Below, in pieces: positions 1-7,362 of a stretch of DNA of 19,216 nucleotides. The stretch covers positions 1 through 19,216 of the forward strand of contig NZ_CAMLFY010000084.1 of NCBI RefSeq assembly GCF_946479415.1, written 5' to 3'. This DNA comes from an uncultured Shinella sp. Its GTDB lineage: Bacteria > Pseudomonadota > Alphaproteobacteria > Rhizobiales > Rhizobiaceae. Each line of letters opens with the position of its first letter. The first letter of the stretch is position 1. The notes under the pieces were generated by a model, which was given only the letters and a program-made list of their open reading frames with translations, had not been told where the DNA came from and searched no databases. Made by a program: the position numbers and the translations under genes.

Positions 1-518
1 TCCAGATGCTGTCGCACGGCATCGTCTCCGGCGCGCTCTTCCTCTGCGTCGGCGTGGTTTATGACCGGCTGCACACGCGCGAGATCTCCGCTTACGGCGG
101 CCTCGTCAACAACATGCCGAAATACGCCGTCGCCTTCCTGATCCTGACGATGGCCAATGTCGGTCTTCCCGGCACCTCCGGCTTCGTCGGCGAAATCATG
201 ACGCTGGTCGGCGCCTTCCGCGCCAACACCTGGGTCGCGTTCTTCGCCACGACGGGCGTCATCCTCTCGGCCTCCTATGCGCTCTGGCTCTACCGCCGCG
301 TGATCTTCGGTGCGCTGGAGAAGGAAAGCCTGAAATCGATGCTCGACCTGTCGGGCCGCGAAAAGGCACTGCTTTATCCGCTGGTGATCCTGACGATCTT
401 CTTCGGTGTCTATCCGGCACCGGTCTTCGATGTGACGGCGGCCTCGGTCGACGCGCTTCTCAATCAATACTCCGCGGCTCTGCAAGCAGCGCAATCCGTT
501 GCGCTCACGGCGAACTGA
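1..518 (+). CDS. nuoM: NADH-quinone oxidoreductase subunit M, C-terminal part (partial)
   Basis: This is the last ~171 residues of NuoM, an antiporter-like membrane subunit of respiratory complex I that takes part in proton pumping. The reading frame is open to the left edge, so the gene starts outside the window and the first internal ATG (6) is not its start. Visible family features are the [17 protein letters not shown] segment and [14 protein letters not shown], both typical of the late helices of Mrp-antiporter-type subunits, followed by hydrophobic helices and a final helix around 118-140 of the fragment. The stop is 15 bases before nuoN, whose ribosome binding site (GAGGA) overlaps this stop, as expected within the nuo operon. 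Identity as NuoM rather than NuoL or MrpD rests on sequence style and on the nuoN neighbour. Confidence 0.95.
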   Translation, partial: QMLSHGIVSGALFLCVGVVYDRLHTREISAYGGLVNNMPKYAVAFLILTMANVGLPGTSGFVGEIMTLVGAFRANTWVAFFATTGVILSASYALWLYRRVIFGALEKESLKSMLDLSGREKALLYPLVILTIFFGVYPAPVFDVTAASVDALLNQYSAALQAAQSVALTAN

Positions 519-533
519 GGACGGGACCAAGAC

Positions 534-1976
534 ATGACCGCTGATACTCTCCTTGCCAGCCTTCAGCTCTCGACGCCCGAGATCATTCTCGCCGTCGGCG
601 GCCTGGTCCTTTTGATGATCGGTGTGTTCTCGGGCGAGCGCTCGGGCACCACCGTCACCGGCCTTGCCGTTGCCGTTCTCATCATCGCGGGCCTCTGGCT
701 GGTGCTCGCGACCGGCGAAGGCCAGGCCTATGGCGGCGCCTTCGTGTCGGATGCCTTCGCCAAGTTCATGAAGGTGCTGGCGCTGATCGGCTCCATCACC
801 GCCATGGTCATGACGGTCGGCCATGCCCGCTCGCAACAGCTCGACCGTTTCGAGTTCCCGGTGCTGATCGTGCTCTCGACGCTCGGTATGCTGCTGATGA
901 TCTCGGCCAACAGCCTGCTGTCGCTCTACCTCGCGCTGGAACTCCAGTCGCTGGCGCTCTACGTCGTCGCCGCGATCAACCGCGACAGCCTGCGCTCGAC
1001 GGAAGCAGGCCTGAAGTATTTCGTGCTCGGCGCGCTCTCCTCGGGCATGCTGCTTTACGGCATGTCGCTGGTCTATGGCTTCACCGGCCATATCGGCTTC
1101 CAGGACATCGCGGCTGCGCTCACCGCCGAGGGCCGTTCGCTTGGCCTCGTCTTCGGTCTGGTGTTCATCCTCGCTGGCCTTGCCTTCAAGATCTCGGCCG
1201 TGCCGTTCCACATGTGGACGCCGGACGTCTATGAAGGTGCGCCGACCCCGGTCACGGCCTTCTTCGCCGCGGCCCCGAAGGTCGCCGCCATGGCCATGCT
1301 GGTGCGCATCGTCATCGAGGCCTTCCAGCCCGTCGTCGCCGACTGGCAGCAGGTCATCGTCTTCATCTCGATCGCCTCCATGCTGCTCGGTTCCTTCGCG
1401 GCGATCGGCCAGAAGAACATCAAGCGCCTGATGGCCTATTCCTCGATCGGCCATATGGGCTACGCGCTCGTAGGGCTTGCCTCCGGCTCCATGGCCGGCG
1501 TGCGCGGTGTCGCGCTCTACATGCTGATCTACATGGTCATGACGCTCGGCACCTTCGCGATCATCCTCGCGATGCGCCGCAAGGACGGCGAGAATGTCGA
1601 GGAGATCAGCGATCTCGCCGGCCTCTCTTCGACCAACCCCTTCATGGCCACCGTCCTGACGATCCTGATGTTCTCGCTCGCCGGCATCCCGCCGATGGCA
1701 GGCTTCTTCGCCAAATACTTCGTCTTCATGGCGGCCATCGAGGCGCAGCTCTATGCGCTGGCCATCATCGGCGTGCTCTCGTCCGTCGTCGGCGCCTACT
1801 ACTATCTCCGCGTCATCAAGGTGATGTGGTTCGATGAGGCGACCGGCGAATTCGCCCGCACGGCAGGCGAGCTGAAGCTGGTCTTCGGCCTCTCCGGCCT
1901 GTTCGTTCTCGGCTACGTGCTGATCGGTGGCCCGATCGGCAATGCGGCCGAAGCCGCGGCGCGGACCTTCTTTTGA
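534..1976 (+). CDS. nuoN: NADH-quinone oxidoreductase subunit N
   Basis: A 480-residue polytopic membrane protein, the usual length for NuoN, the third antiporter-like subunit of complex I (NADH to quinone electron transfer coupled to proton export). About 14 hydrophobic segments can be seen. Conserved stretches are [17 protein letters not shown] (about 130-147), the [17 protein letters not shown] helix with its lysine (about 160-175), [21 protein letters not shown] (about 218-239), where the lysine and histidine lie on the proton path, and [16 protein letters not shown] (about 299-314). It starts with ATG after a GAGGA-type site overlapping the nuoM stop. The TGA stop overlaps the TTG start of birA by four bases, suggesting translational coupling. 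Nothing looks damaged. Confidence 0.97.
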   Translation: MTADTLLASLQLSTPEIILAVGGLVLLMIGVFSGERSGTTVTGLAVAVLIIAGLWLVLATGEGQAYGGAFVSDAFAKFMKVLALIGSITAMVMTVGHARSQQLDRFEFPVLIVLSTLGMLLMISANSLLSLYLALELQSLALYVVAAINRDSLRSTEAGLKYFVLGALSSGMLLYGMSLVYGFTGHIGFQDIAAALTAEGRSLGLVFGLVFILAGLAFKISAVPFHMWTPDVYEGAPTPVTAFFAAAPKVAAMAMLVRIVIEAFQPVVADWQQVIVFISIASMLLGSFAAIGQKNIKRLMAYSSIGHMGYALVGLASGSMAGVRGVALYMLIYMVMTLGTFAIILAMRRKDGENVEEISDLAGLSSTNPFMATVLTILMFSLAGIPPMAGFFAKYFVFMAAIEAQLYALAIIGVLSSVVGAYYYLRVIKVMWFDEATGEFARTAGELKLVFGLSGLFVLGYVLIGGPIGNAAEAAARTFF

Positions 1977-2740
1977 GCAGGTCCGATAGCGCTGGCCGGA
2001 TGTCGCTGGATGACTTCAGGCACGAGGCGCTGGCCGAGGTCGGCTCGACCAATACGGAATGCCTGGAGCGCGCCCGAAAGGGCGCGCTTTCCGGTCTCTG
2101 GATTACCGCCGACCGTCAGGTGGATGGACGGGGCCGGCGCGGTCGCGCCTGGTTTTCCGAGCCCGGCAATCTCTATGCCTCGCTACTTCTGATCGAAGCG
2201 GCGCCGATGGAGCGGCTCGGCTCGCTGCCGCTTGCCGTCGCGGTTGCCGTGCAGGATGCCGTCAGCCGCGTCATGCCGCTCAACGCGCCGGAAGTGCTGG
2301 TCAAGTGGCCGAACGACATCCTCATCGAGCGCCGCAAGATCTGCGGCATCCTGATCGAGGGGGAAACGCTGCCCGATGGCCGGCACGATCTCGTCATCGG
2401 CATCGGCATCAATGTTGCCGTGGCGCCGGATGCCGGCCTCTATCCCGTGGCGACGCTGCGTGATTTCGGCGTCTCGGCTTCCCCTGACGAGCTGTTCGCC
2501 TATCTCTTCCAGTCGATGGCCGAGACGCTGTCGCTGTGGAACCGCGGACGCGGCATCGGCGCCGTCATGGAGCGCTGGAAACAGGTGGCCGGGGGCATAG
2601 GGGAAAACATCACGGTCAACCTTCCCGACCGTTCTATTTCGGGGCGCTTTGCCGGAATTGATGATACAGGTCTCCTCAAGTTGGAGACGGATGACGGCGG
2701 CACGCGACTGATCGCGGCCGGCGACGTGTTTTTTGGATAG
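1973..2740 (+). CDS. birA: Biotin--[acetyl-CoA-carboxylase] ligase (monofunctional)
   Basis: Attaches biotin, through biotinyl-AMP, to the carrier domain of biotin-dependent carboxylases in the cytoplasm. The 255 residues begin directly with the catalytic domain: [11 protein letters not shown] (24-34), the adenylate/biotin loop GRGRRGRAW (52-60), KWPNDI (111-116) and [11 protein letters not shown] (121-131), then a small C-terminal SH3-like domain ending near [17 protein letters not shown]. There is no N-terminal winged helix, so this is a class I enzyme, not the E. coli type repressor. The start is uncertain. TTG 1973 overlaps the nuoN stop (TTGA) and gives a family-like length, while ATG 2000 would remove nine residues before SLDDF. 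I keep TTG because of the overlap. It probably is cotranscribed with nuo and rnj. Confidence 0.93.
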   Translation: MSRSDSAGRMSLDDFRHEALAEVGSTNTECLERARKGALSGLWITADRQVDGRGRRGRAWFSEPGNLYASLLLIEAAPMERLGSLPLAVAVAVQDAVSRVMPLNAPEVLVKWPNDILIERRKICGILIEGETLPDGRHDLVIGIGINVAVAPDAGLYPVATLRDFGVSASPDELFAYLFQSMAETLSLWNRGRGIGAVMERWKQVAGGIGENITVNLPDRSISGRFAGIDDTGLLKLETDDGGTRLIAAGDVFFG

Positions 2741-2755
2741 GAATTTTTGAACCCG

Positions 2756-4423
2756 ATGGCAAAAGAAGACGAACTGGTGTTCCTGCCGCTTGGCGGCGTC
2801 GGCGAAATCGGCATGAACCTGGCGCTTTACGGCTACGGCCCGAAAACCAACCGCCAGTGGATCATGGTCGATTGCGGCGTCACCTTCCCGGGACCGGATC
2901 TGCCGGGCGTCGATCTCGTCCTGCCCGATATCCGCTTCCTCGCGGAACAGCGCAAGAACCTCAAGGGTATCATCATCACCCACGCGCACGAGGACCACTA
3001 CGGCGCGCTGAATGACCTCTGGCCTGGCCTCAAAGTGCCGGTCTATGCCTCGCCCTTCACGGCCGGCATGCTGGAAGCCAAGCGCGATTACGAGAAGAGC
3101 CGCGTCGAAATTCCGGTAACGATCTTCAAGCAGGGCGACCGCATCAATGTTGGTCCCTTCGAGATCGAGGCGATCGGCGTCAACCACTCCATTCCCGAGC
3201 CGATGTCGCTGGCGATCAAGACGCCGCTGGGCACCGTCATCCATACCGGCGACTGGAAGATCGACCTCGATCCCTCGCTTGGCCCGCTGACCGACGAGAC
3301 CCGTTTCCGCAAGCTGGGCGACGAGGGCGTGCTGGCGCTGATCTGCGACAGCACGAATGCGGTGCGCGACGGTGTCTCGCCCTCCGAGCGCGAAGTGTCC
3401 GAAAGCCTGACGAAGATCATCGAGGCCGCCGAGGGCAGGGTGGGCATCACCACCCTCTCCTCGAATGTCGGCCGTATCCGCTCCATCGCGCAGGCCGCCG
3501 AAGCCGCCGGCCGCGAGGTGCTGCTGCTCGGCAGTTCGATGAAGCGCGTGACGAATGTCGCGCGCGACATCGGCCTGATGGAAGGTTTGAAGCCGTTCAT
3601 CGAGGAAGACGAGTTCGGCTATATCCCGCGCGACAAGGTCGTGGTCATCCTGACGGGCAGCCAGGGCGAGCCGCGTGCGGCGCTGGCCAAGATCGCCCGC
3701 GACGAGATGCGCAACGTCGCCTTCACGGATGGTGACACGATCATCTTCTCCTCGCGTGCCATTCCCGGCAATGAGAAGGCGATCAACGACATCAAGAATG
3801 GCCTGATCGAGCAGGGCATCAACGTCGTCACAGACGCCGAAGCGCTGGTGCATGTATCCGGTCACCCGCGCCGGCACGAGTTGCAGCAAATGTATGGCTG
3901 GACGCGTCCGAAGATGGTCGTACCCGTGCATGGCGAAGCCGCACATCTGACGGCCCATGCCGAGCTTGCCGAACAGTCCGGCATCGCGGACGTGCCGCGC
4001 GTGCGCAACGGCGATGTGCTGAAGCTTGCCCCCGGTGAGCCCGAGGTGGTCGATCACGCACCCTTCGGCCGCATCTTCAAGGACGGCAACCTCATCGGCG
4101 ACTATGACGAAATGGGCATCGGCGACCGCCGCAAGCTCGCCTTCGTCGGCCATGTCGCCGTCAGCATCCTGCTCGACAGCCGCTACGATTTCCAGGGCGA
4201 TCCGGAAGTCGAGCCCTTCGGCCTGCCGCAGTTCGACGACGAGGGCGAGGATATGGGCGACACGCTCTATGACGCCGTGCTCGGCGCCGTCGAAAGCATT
4301 CCGCGCGCTCGCCGCAAGGACCTTGAAATGGTGCGCGAAGCCGTGCGCCGCGCCGTGCGCTCCACGGCCAACGAGATCTGGGGCAAGAAGCCTGTCGTCA
4401 CGGTGTTCCTGACGAAGGTCTGA
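2756..4423 (+). CDS. rnj: Ribonuclease J (metallo-beta-lactamase/beta-CASP RNase)
   Basis: RNase J is an RNA-processing and decay enzyme with endonuclease and 5'-3' exonuclease activity. The 555-residue product has the metallo-beta-lactamase motifs in order: HAHEDH (76-81), the histidine of VNHSIPEP (144) and HTGDW (163-167). The beta-CASP part contains ILTGSQGEPRAAL, FSSRAIPGNE, HVSGHPRRHEL and VVPVHGEAAHL, followed by the C-terminal domain. The length fits the family. Start choice: TTG 2747 is in frame three codons earlier, with AGGA (2739-2742) only four bases before it. ATG 2756 gives the family-like MAKEDELVFLPLGG start but a 13-base spacing. I prefer ATG. The gene lies six to fifteen bases after birA, so it is probably in the same transcript. 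Confidence 0.95.
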   Translation: MAKEDELVFLPLGGVGEIGMNLALYGYGPKTNRQWIMVDCGVTFPGPDLPGVDLVLPDIRFLAEQRKNLKGIIITHAHEDHYGALNDLWPGLKVPVYASPFTAGMLEAKRDYEKSRVEIPVTIFKQGDRINVGPFEIEAIGVNHSIPEPMSLAIKTPLGTVIHTGDWKIDLDPSLGPLTDETRFRKLGDEGVLALICDSTNAVRDGVSPSEREVSESLTKIIEAAEGRVGITTLSSNVGRIRSIAQAAEAAGREVLLLGSSMKRVTNVARDIGLMEGLKPFIEEDEFGYIPRDKVVVILTGSQGEPRAALAKIARDEMRNVAFTDGDTIIFSSRAIPGNEKAINDIKNGLIEQGINVVTDAEALVHVSGHPRRHELQQMYGWTRPKMVVPVHGEAAHLTAHAELAEQSGIADVPRVRNGDVLKLAPGEPEVVDHAPFGRIFKDGNLIGDYDEMGIGDRRKLAFVGHVAVSILLDSRYDFQGDPEVEPFGLPQFDDEGEDMGDTLYDAVLGAVESIPRARRKDLEMVREAVRRAVRSTANEIWGKKPVVTVFLTKV

Positions 4424-4446
4424 TCGGACCGGCAGTTCTTTTTCCG

Positions 4447-4491
4447 GCTGGCAGGACCTTCGTTTCTCTTGTGAAGAGAAGGACGGCCAGC
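4447..4491 (+). other. Two-part hairpin between rnj and mce
   Basis: The inner arms TTCTCTT (4464-4470) and AAGAGAA (4474-4480) are perfectly complementary around GTG. The outer arms GCTGGC (4447-4452) and GCCAGC (4486-4491) are also perfect. There is no U-run after it, so it is not a canonical terminator. It may be an mRNA processing or stability element in the 106-base gap after rnj, or a weak terminator. This is inference from base pairing only. Confidence 0.4.
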
Positions 4492-4529
4492 GGGAGGGGC
4501 AGCTTGCGCAACATACGGAGGGAGAAGCC

Positions 4530-4934
4530 ATGCTCGGTCGCGTCAACCACATCGCCATCGCCGTGCCTGACCTTTCTGCCGCCACGGCGACCTATCGCGA
4601 CACGCTCGGCGCAAAGGTTTCCGAAGTGCAGGCCTTGCCGGAGCACGGGGTGACGATCGTGTTCGTCGAACTGCCGAACACCAAGGTGGAACTGCTGGAG
4701 CCGCTGGGTGAGAAATCGCCCATCGCCGCCTTCCTCGAAAAGTCGCCGTCCGGCGGCATCCACCATATCTGCTACGAGGTGGACGACATCATCGTTGCGC
4801 GCGACAAACTGGTGGCAAGCGGCGCGCGTGTGCTGGGCGACGGCAATCCCCGGATCGGCGCGCATGGCAAGCCCGTGCTCTTCCTGCATCCCAAGGATTT
4901 TTGCGGTACGCTGGTGGAACTCGAAGAGGTGTGA
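4530..4934 (+). CDS. mce: Methylmalonyl-CoA epimerase (VOC/glyoxalase fold)
   Basis: Interconverts the (2R) and (2S) forms of methylmalonyl-CoA, linking propionyl-CoA degradation to succinyl-CoA. The product is 134 residues, the normal length, and consists of two VOC half-domains. Likely metal ligands by family pattern are His7 (RVNHIAIAV), Glu54 (KVELLEPLG), His78 or His79 (GGIHHICYEVDD) and Glu130 (GTLVELEEV). KPVLFLHPKDFCGTLVEL near the end is typical of this enzyme and separates it from lactoylglutathione lyases. It starts at ATG with a strong site GGAGGGAG (4517-4524), five bases upstream. The placement after rnj and before a DUF1467 gene is a familiar rhizobial order. No obvious defect. 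Confidence 0.93.
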   Translation: MLGRVNHIAIAVPDLSAATATYRDTLGAKVSEVQALPEHGVTIVFVELPNTKVELLEPLGEKSPIAAFLEKSPSGGIHHICYEVDDIIVARDKLVASGARVLGDGNPRIGAHGKPVLFLHPKDFCGTLVELEEV

Positions 4935-4995
4935 CAGCACGCCGCCATCTGGCCGTTTGAACTTCGCAAGCAAGCGGCGTAAAAGACCCGCTGTC
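4933..4995 (+). other. Nested inverted repeat between mce and the DUF1467 gene
   Basis: Outer arms GACAGC (4933-4938) and GCTGTC (4990-4995) enclose inner arms ACGCCGC (4939-4945) and GCGGCGT (4974-4980). All pairs are perfect, and the two arms are contiguous on the left but separated by nine bases on the right. The left arm begins inside the mce stop codon. No U-tract follows. It may shape mce/DUF1467 mRNA processing or translation. Seen directly in sequence, role unknown. Confidence 0.45.
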
Positions 4996-5011
4996 GCACG
5001 AGGGCCTTTCC

Positions 5012-5281
5012 ATGCAGCTGTTTTCCATTTTCGCCGTCTACTTCATCGTCTGGTGGCTGACGCTCTTCGCCGTCCTGCCGTTCGGCTTGAAGACGCAGGC
5101 CGAGGCGAATGATGTGGTGCCCGGCTCAGTGGAAAGCGCTCCGGCCCGCTTCCGCGGCGGTCGTATCGTGCTGATCACCACGCTCGTCTCCGCGGTGATC
5201 TACGGCATCTGGTATGTGCTTTCCGTACGCCTTGGCTACGGGCTGGATTCGCTGCCGCAGTTCTACCCCAACTACGAATAG
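5012..5281 (+). CDS. DUF1467 family small inner-membrane protein
   Basis: An 89-residue protein with two clear hydrophobic segments (about 3-24 and 53-73) joined by a polar loop that contains EANDVVPGSVESAPARFRGG. The pattern of an N-terminal WWLTLFAVLPFG followed by a second helix and a short tail matches the DUF1467 family of alphaproteobacteria. Its function is not known, and I do not infer one. It starts at ATG with GAGGG (5000-5004), seven bases upstream. The 77-base gap after mce holds a nested inverted repeat, so cotranscription with mce is likely but unproven. A gene-free stretch of 716 bases follows. Confidence 0.88.
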   Translation: MQLFSIFAVYFIVWWLTLFAVLPFGLKTQAEANDVVPGSVESAPARFRGGRIVLITTLVSAVIYGIWYVLSVRLGYGLDSLPQFYPNYE

Positions 5282-5343
5282 CCGCGACCACAAAGGTTAA
5301 CGACCTTGAAAGGCCCATGGGTAAGGGATTTCGCGGTTCCGGC

Positions 5344-5381
5344 TTTTGACGAAAAAGTCTTCTGTTTACGCTTCGTCAAAA
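5344..5381. repeat. Perfect 10-bp AT-rich inverted repeat
   Basis: TTTTGACGAA (5344-5353) and TTCGTCAAAA (5372-5381) are exact reverse complements with 18 bases between. The arms are AT-rich and no T-run follows, so it looks less like a terminator than a protein-binding palindrome or a weak hairpin at the end of the DUF1467 transcript. The rest of 5282-5554 shows only a short repeat (AAGGT/ACCTT, around 5294-5308) and no convincing gene. Confidence 0.5.
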
Positions 5382-5554
5382 AACTTGTTCAACAATCCGC
5401 TTTGGCCTGTCCGGCAACCTGAAATCGGCATGTTTTCGCTGAGTCAGGCTTGCGTAACGTGAGGCGCAGTGTCGCAGGGGGCTTGCGCACGGATTTTCAT
5501 CGATCGGATTTCGTCGGGACATGCGCGTTGGAGCAGGGGCGCTTGGCGAAAGGC

Positions 5555-5584
5555 AAAAAAAAACAAGGCTGAAAGCCTTGTTTT
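5555..5584 (-). terminator. Strong intrinsic terminator (minus strand, possibly bidirectional)
   Basis: Perfect arms AAACAAGGCT (5561-5570) and AGCCTTGTTT (5574-5583) enclose the loop GAA. On the minus strand the stem runs into nine consecutive T (complement of A 5555-5563), a textbook intrinsic terminator. On the plus strand only four T follow, so it may also end the mce-DUF1467 transcript, less efficiently. Since no minus-strand protein gene lies upstream, this points to a minus-strand small RNA. Confidence 0.85.
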
Positions 5585-5704
5585 ACAGGTATCGCGTGAT
5601 CTTTATCCGTTGTGCGGTGGCAGCGTCTGCGCGCGCCAAAGATCTGATCCTCCCAAGACTTGACCGCGAAAATGGCTGGAATTTGCACTTCCTGCCTGTT
5701 TTGT
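5555..5704 (-). ncRNA. Candidate trans-encoded small RNA, resembling the rhizobial alpha-r9 (Smr9C) family
   Basis: Inferred RNA of about 150 nt ending at the strong minus-strand terminator. A possible promoter on the minus strand has GATGAC and CTAGTT separated by 17 bases (complement of 5711-5739), which would place the start near 5704. Internal pairing supports a structured RNA: GATCTTT (5598-5604) pairs with AAAGATC (5638-5644), and GGAA/TTCC (5678-5692) forms a small hairpin. From memory, the alpha-r9 family of Rhizobiales RNAs has about 144-158 nt and its Sinorhizobium member lies beside proS. Family assignment is from size and position, not alignment. A covariance-model search would decide it. 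Confidence 0.55.
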
Positions 5705-5710
5705 GGCCTG

Positions 5711-5739
5711 AAACTAGCCCAAACGTTGGGCGTTGTCAT
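5711..5739 (-). promoter_or_regulatory. Possible promoter of the candidate small RNA with an internal palindrome
   Basis: Read on the minus strand, GATGAC, a 17-base spacer and CTAGTT partly match the alphaproteobacterial housekeeping pattern CTTGAC-N17-CTATAT (four of six in each box). The spacer contains a perfect palindrome, GCCCAA-ACG-TTGGGC (5717-5731), which could be an operator or chance. The position agrees with a 150-nt RNA ending at the terminator. Weak on its own. Confidence 0.35.
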
Positions 5740-5783
5740 CCGCTTTTTTTGCATTTTTGCTACAGTGGAATAAAATTTTTCGA

Positions 5784-5811
5784 TTGACAACCTATGCGCA
5801 ATTTCTGTTAT
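5784..5811 (+). promoter_or_regulatory. Probable proS promoter
   Basis: TTGACA (5784-5789), a 16-base spacer and TGTTAT (5806-5811), preceded by an AT-rich tract (TAAAATTTTT, 5771-5780) that resembles an UP element. The predicted start near 5818 gives proS a leader of about 180 nt. It is divergent from the candidate small-RNA promoter about 50 bases away. The -35 box is perfect and the -10 box is moderate. Confidence 0.5.
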
Positions 5812-5817
5812 TGGCGC

Positions 5818-5997
5818 CCTCATTTTTCTGCCACATTTAGCCGAACCGCCAAGAGCGGTGGACAGTGCTTTGCGCCGATGGGCCGGCCTGACCTGCCGGG
5901 TTTCCTTCCGTCGGCGAAGCGTTTATGAACGCGTGAAAATCAACGTCATTTTGCCCGATTCCCGGAATAGGGCGGATCAGTCACACCGGAAACCGAT
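5818..5997 (+). other. Long structured 5' leader of proS
   Basis: About 180 bases between the predicted start and the proS ATG. Three small perfect hairpins follow one another: ACCGC/GCGGT (5845-5859), CCGGC/GCCGG (5883-5899) and GCGTT/AACGC (5919-5932). A short reading frame (5878-5928, MGRPDLPGFLPSAKRL) with three proline codons lies inside, but it has no good ribosome binding site. No known riboswitch class was recognised. Regulation through this leader is only a possibility. Confidence 0.35.
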
Positions 5998-7326
5998 ATG
6001 CGCCTTTCCCGCTTCTTCCTGCCCATCCTCAAGGAAAACCCCAAGGAAGCCGAGATCGTCTCGCACCGCCTCATGCTGCGTGCGGGCATGGTCAAGCAGC
6101 AGTCCCAGGGCATCTATACCTGGCTGCCGCTGGGCAAGCGCGTTCTGGACAAGGTGAATGCGATCATCCGCGAGGAGCAGAACCGCTCCGGCGCCGTCGA
6201 GCTTCTGATGCCGACGCTGCAATCCGCCGAGCTCTGGCAGGAAAGCGGCCGCTATGACGCCTATGGCAAGGAAATGCTGCGCATCAAGGACCGCCAGGAG
6301 CGTCCGATGCTCTACGGCCCGACGAACGAGGAAATGATCACGGACGTCTTCCGCTCGTTCGTGAAGTCCTACAAGGATCTGCCGCTCAATCTCTATCACA
6401 TCCAGCTGAAGTTCCGTGACGAGATCCGTCCGCGCTTCGGCACCATGCGCTCGCGCGAATTCCTGATGAAGGATGCCTATTCCTTCGATCTGAACCGCGA
6501 AGGCGCCGTGCATGCCTATAACCGCATGTTCGCAGCCTATCTGCGCACCTTCTCGCGCATGGGCCTGCGCGCCATTCCCATGCGCGCCGATACCGGCCCG
6601 ATCGGCGGCGATCTCAGCCACGAATTCATCATTCTCGCCGATACCGGCGAGTCGGAAGTCTTCTGCCACAAGGACTTCCTGAACTTCGACATTCCCGGCC
6701 TGGACACGAATTTCGACGACGTCGCCGGCCTCAAGGGGATCTTCGACAAGTGGACGTCGCGCTATGCCGCCACGTCGGAAATGCACGATGCGCCGGCTTT
6801 CGAGGCGATCCCGGAAGGCGAGCGTCTGTCGGCGCGCGGCATCGAAGTCGGCCACATCTTCTATTTCGGCACGAAATATTCCGAAGCGATGGGCGCCAAG
6901 GTTCAGGGCCCCGACGGCAAGGAGCACACCGTGCACATGGGCTCCTATGGCATCGGCCCGACGCGCCTCGTGCCCGCGATCATCGAAGCCTCGCATGACG
7001 AGAACGGCATCATCTGGCCGAAGGCCGTCGCGCCCTTCGAGGCCATCGTCATCAACATGAAGTCGGGCGATGCCGCCTGCGATGCAGCCTGCGAGACGAT
7101 CTACGCCGCGCTGCTGAATGCCGGCATCGACGTGCTCTATGACGACAAGGACGAGCGCGCCGGCGCGAAGTTCGCGACCGCCGACCTCATCGGCGCACCG
7201 GTGCAGGTCATTGCCGGCCCGCGCGGCGTTGCCAATGGCGAAGTCGAGATCAAGGATCGCAAGACCGGCGAGCGCGAGACGCTGACCATCGAGGCAGCGA
7301 TCAACCGCCTGACATCCGGCAATTAA
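5998..7326 (+). CDS. proS: Prolyl-tRNA synthetase, short alphaproteobacterial type
   Basis: Charges tRNA-Pro with proline in the cytoplasm. The 442 residues contain the class II core: YGPTNEEMI (about 105-113), motif 2 [26 protein letters not shown] in two parts (about 138-163), and motif 3 [16 protein letters not shown] (315-330), followed by the anticodon-binding domain with [14 protein letters not shown] and [12 protein letters not shown]. The usual bacterial editing insert (YbaK-like, about 180 residues) between motifs 2 and 3 is absent, hence 442 rather than about 570 residues. This is normal for alphaproteobacteria. The ATG lies after a weak GGAAA site. proS is followed 36 bases later by lolC, so the three downstream genes are likely one transcript. 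Confidence 0.97.
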   Translation: MRLSRFFLPILKENPKEAEIVSHRLMLRAGMVKQQSQGIYTWLPLGKRVLDKVNAIIREEQNRSGAVELLMPTLQSAELWQESGRYDAYGKEMLRIKDRQERPMLYGPTNEEMITDVFRSFVKSYKDLPLNLYHIQLKFRDEIRPRFGTMRSREFLMKDAYSFDLNREGAVHAYNRMFAAYLRTFSRMGLRAIPMRADTGPIGGDLSHEFIILADTGESEVFCHKDFLNFDIPGLDTNFDDVAGLKGIFDKWTSRYAATSEMHDAPAFEAIPEGERLSARGIEVGHIFYFGTKYSEAMGAKVQGPDGKEHTVHMGSYGIGPTRLVPAIIEASHDENGIIWPKAVAPFEAIVINMKSGDAACDAACETIYAALLNAGIDVLYDDKDERAGAKFATADLIGAPVQVIAGPRGVANGEVEIKDRKTGERETLTIEAAINRLTSGN

Positions 7327-7362
7327 TGCGGCGCATTCACGCCGGGGGAACAGGGAGACAGC

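Noticed and set aside
2183..4585. Long minus-strand open frame (800 codons) opposite birA and rnj
   Set aside because: It lies antisense to two well-supported genes, its protein is low-complexity with many Asp, His, Arg, Ala and Gly residues, and shows no family motif. Such frames arise from the GC-rich third positions of the real genes.
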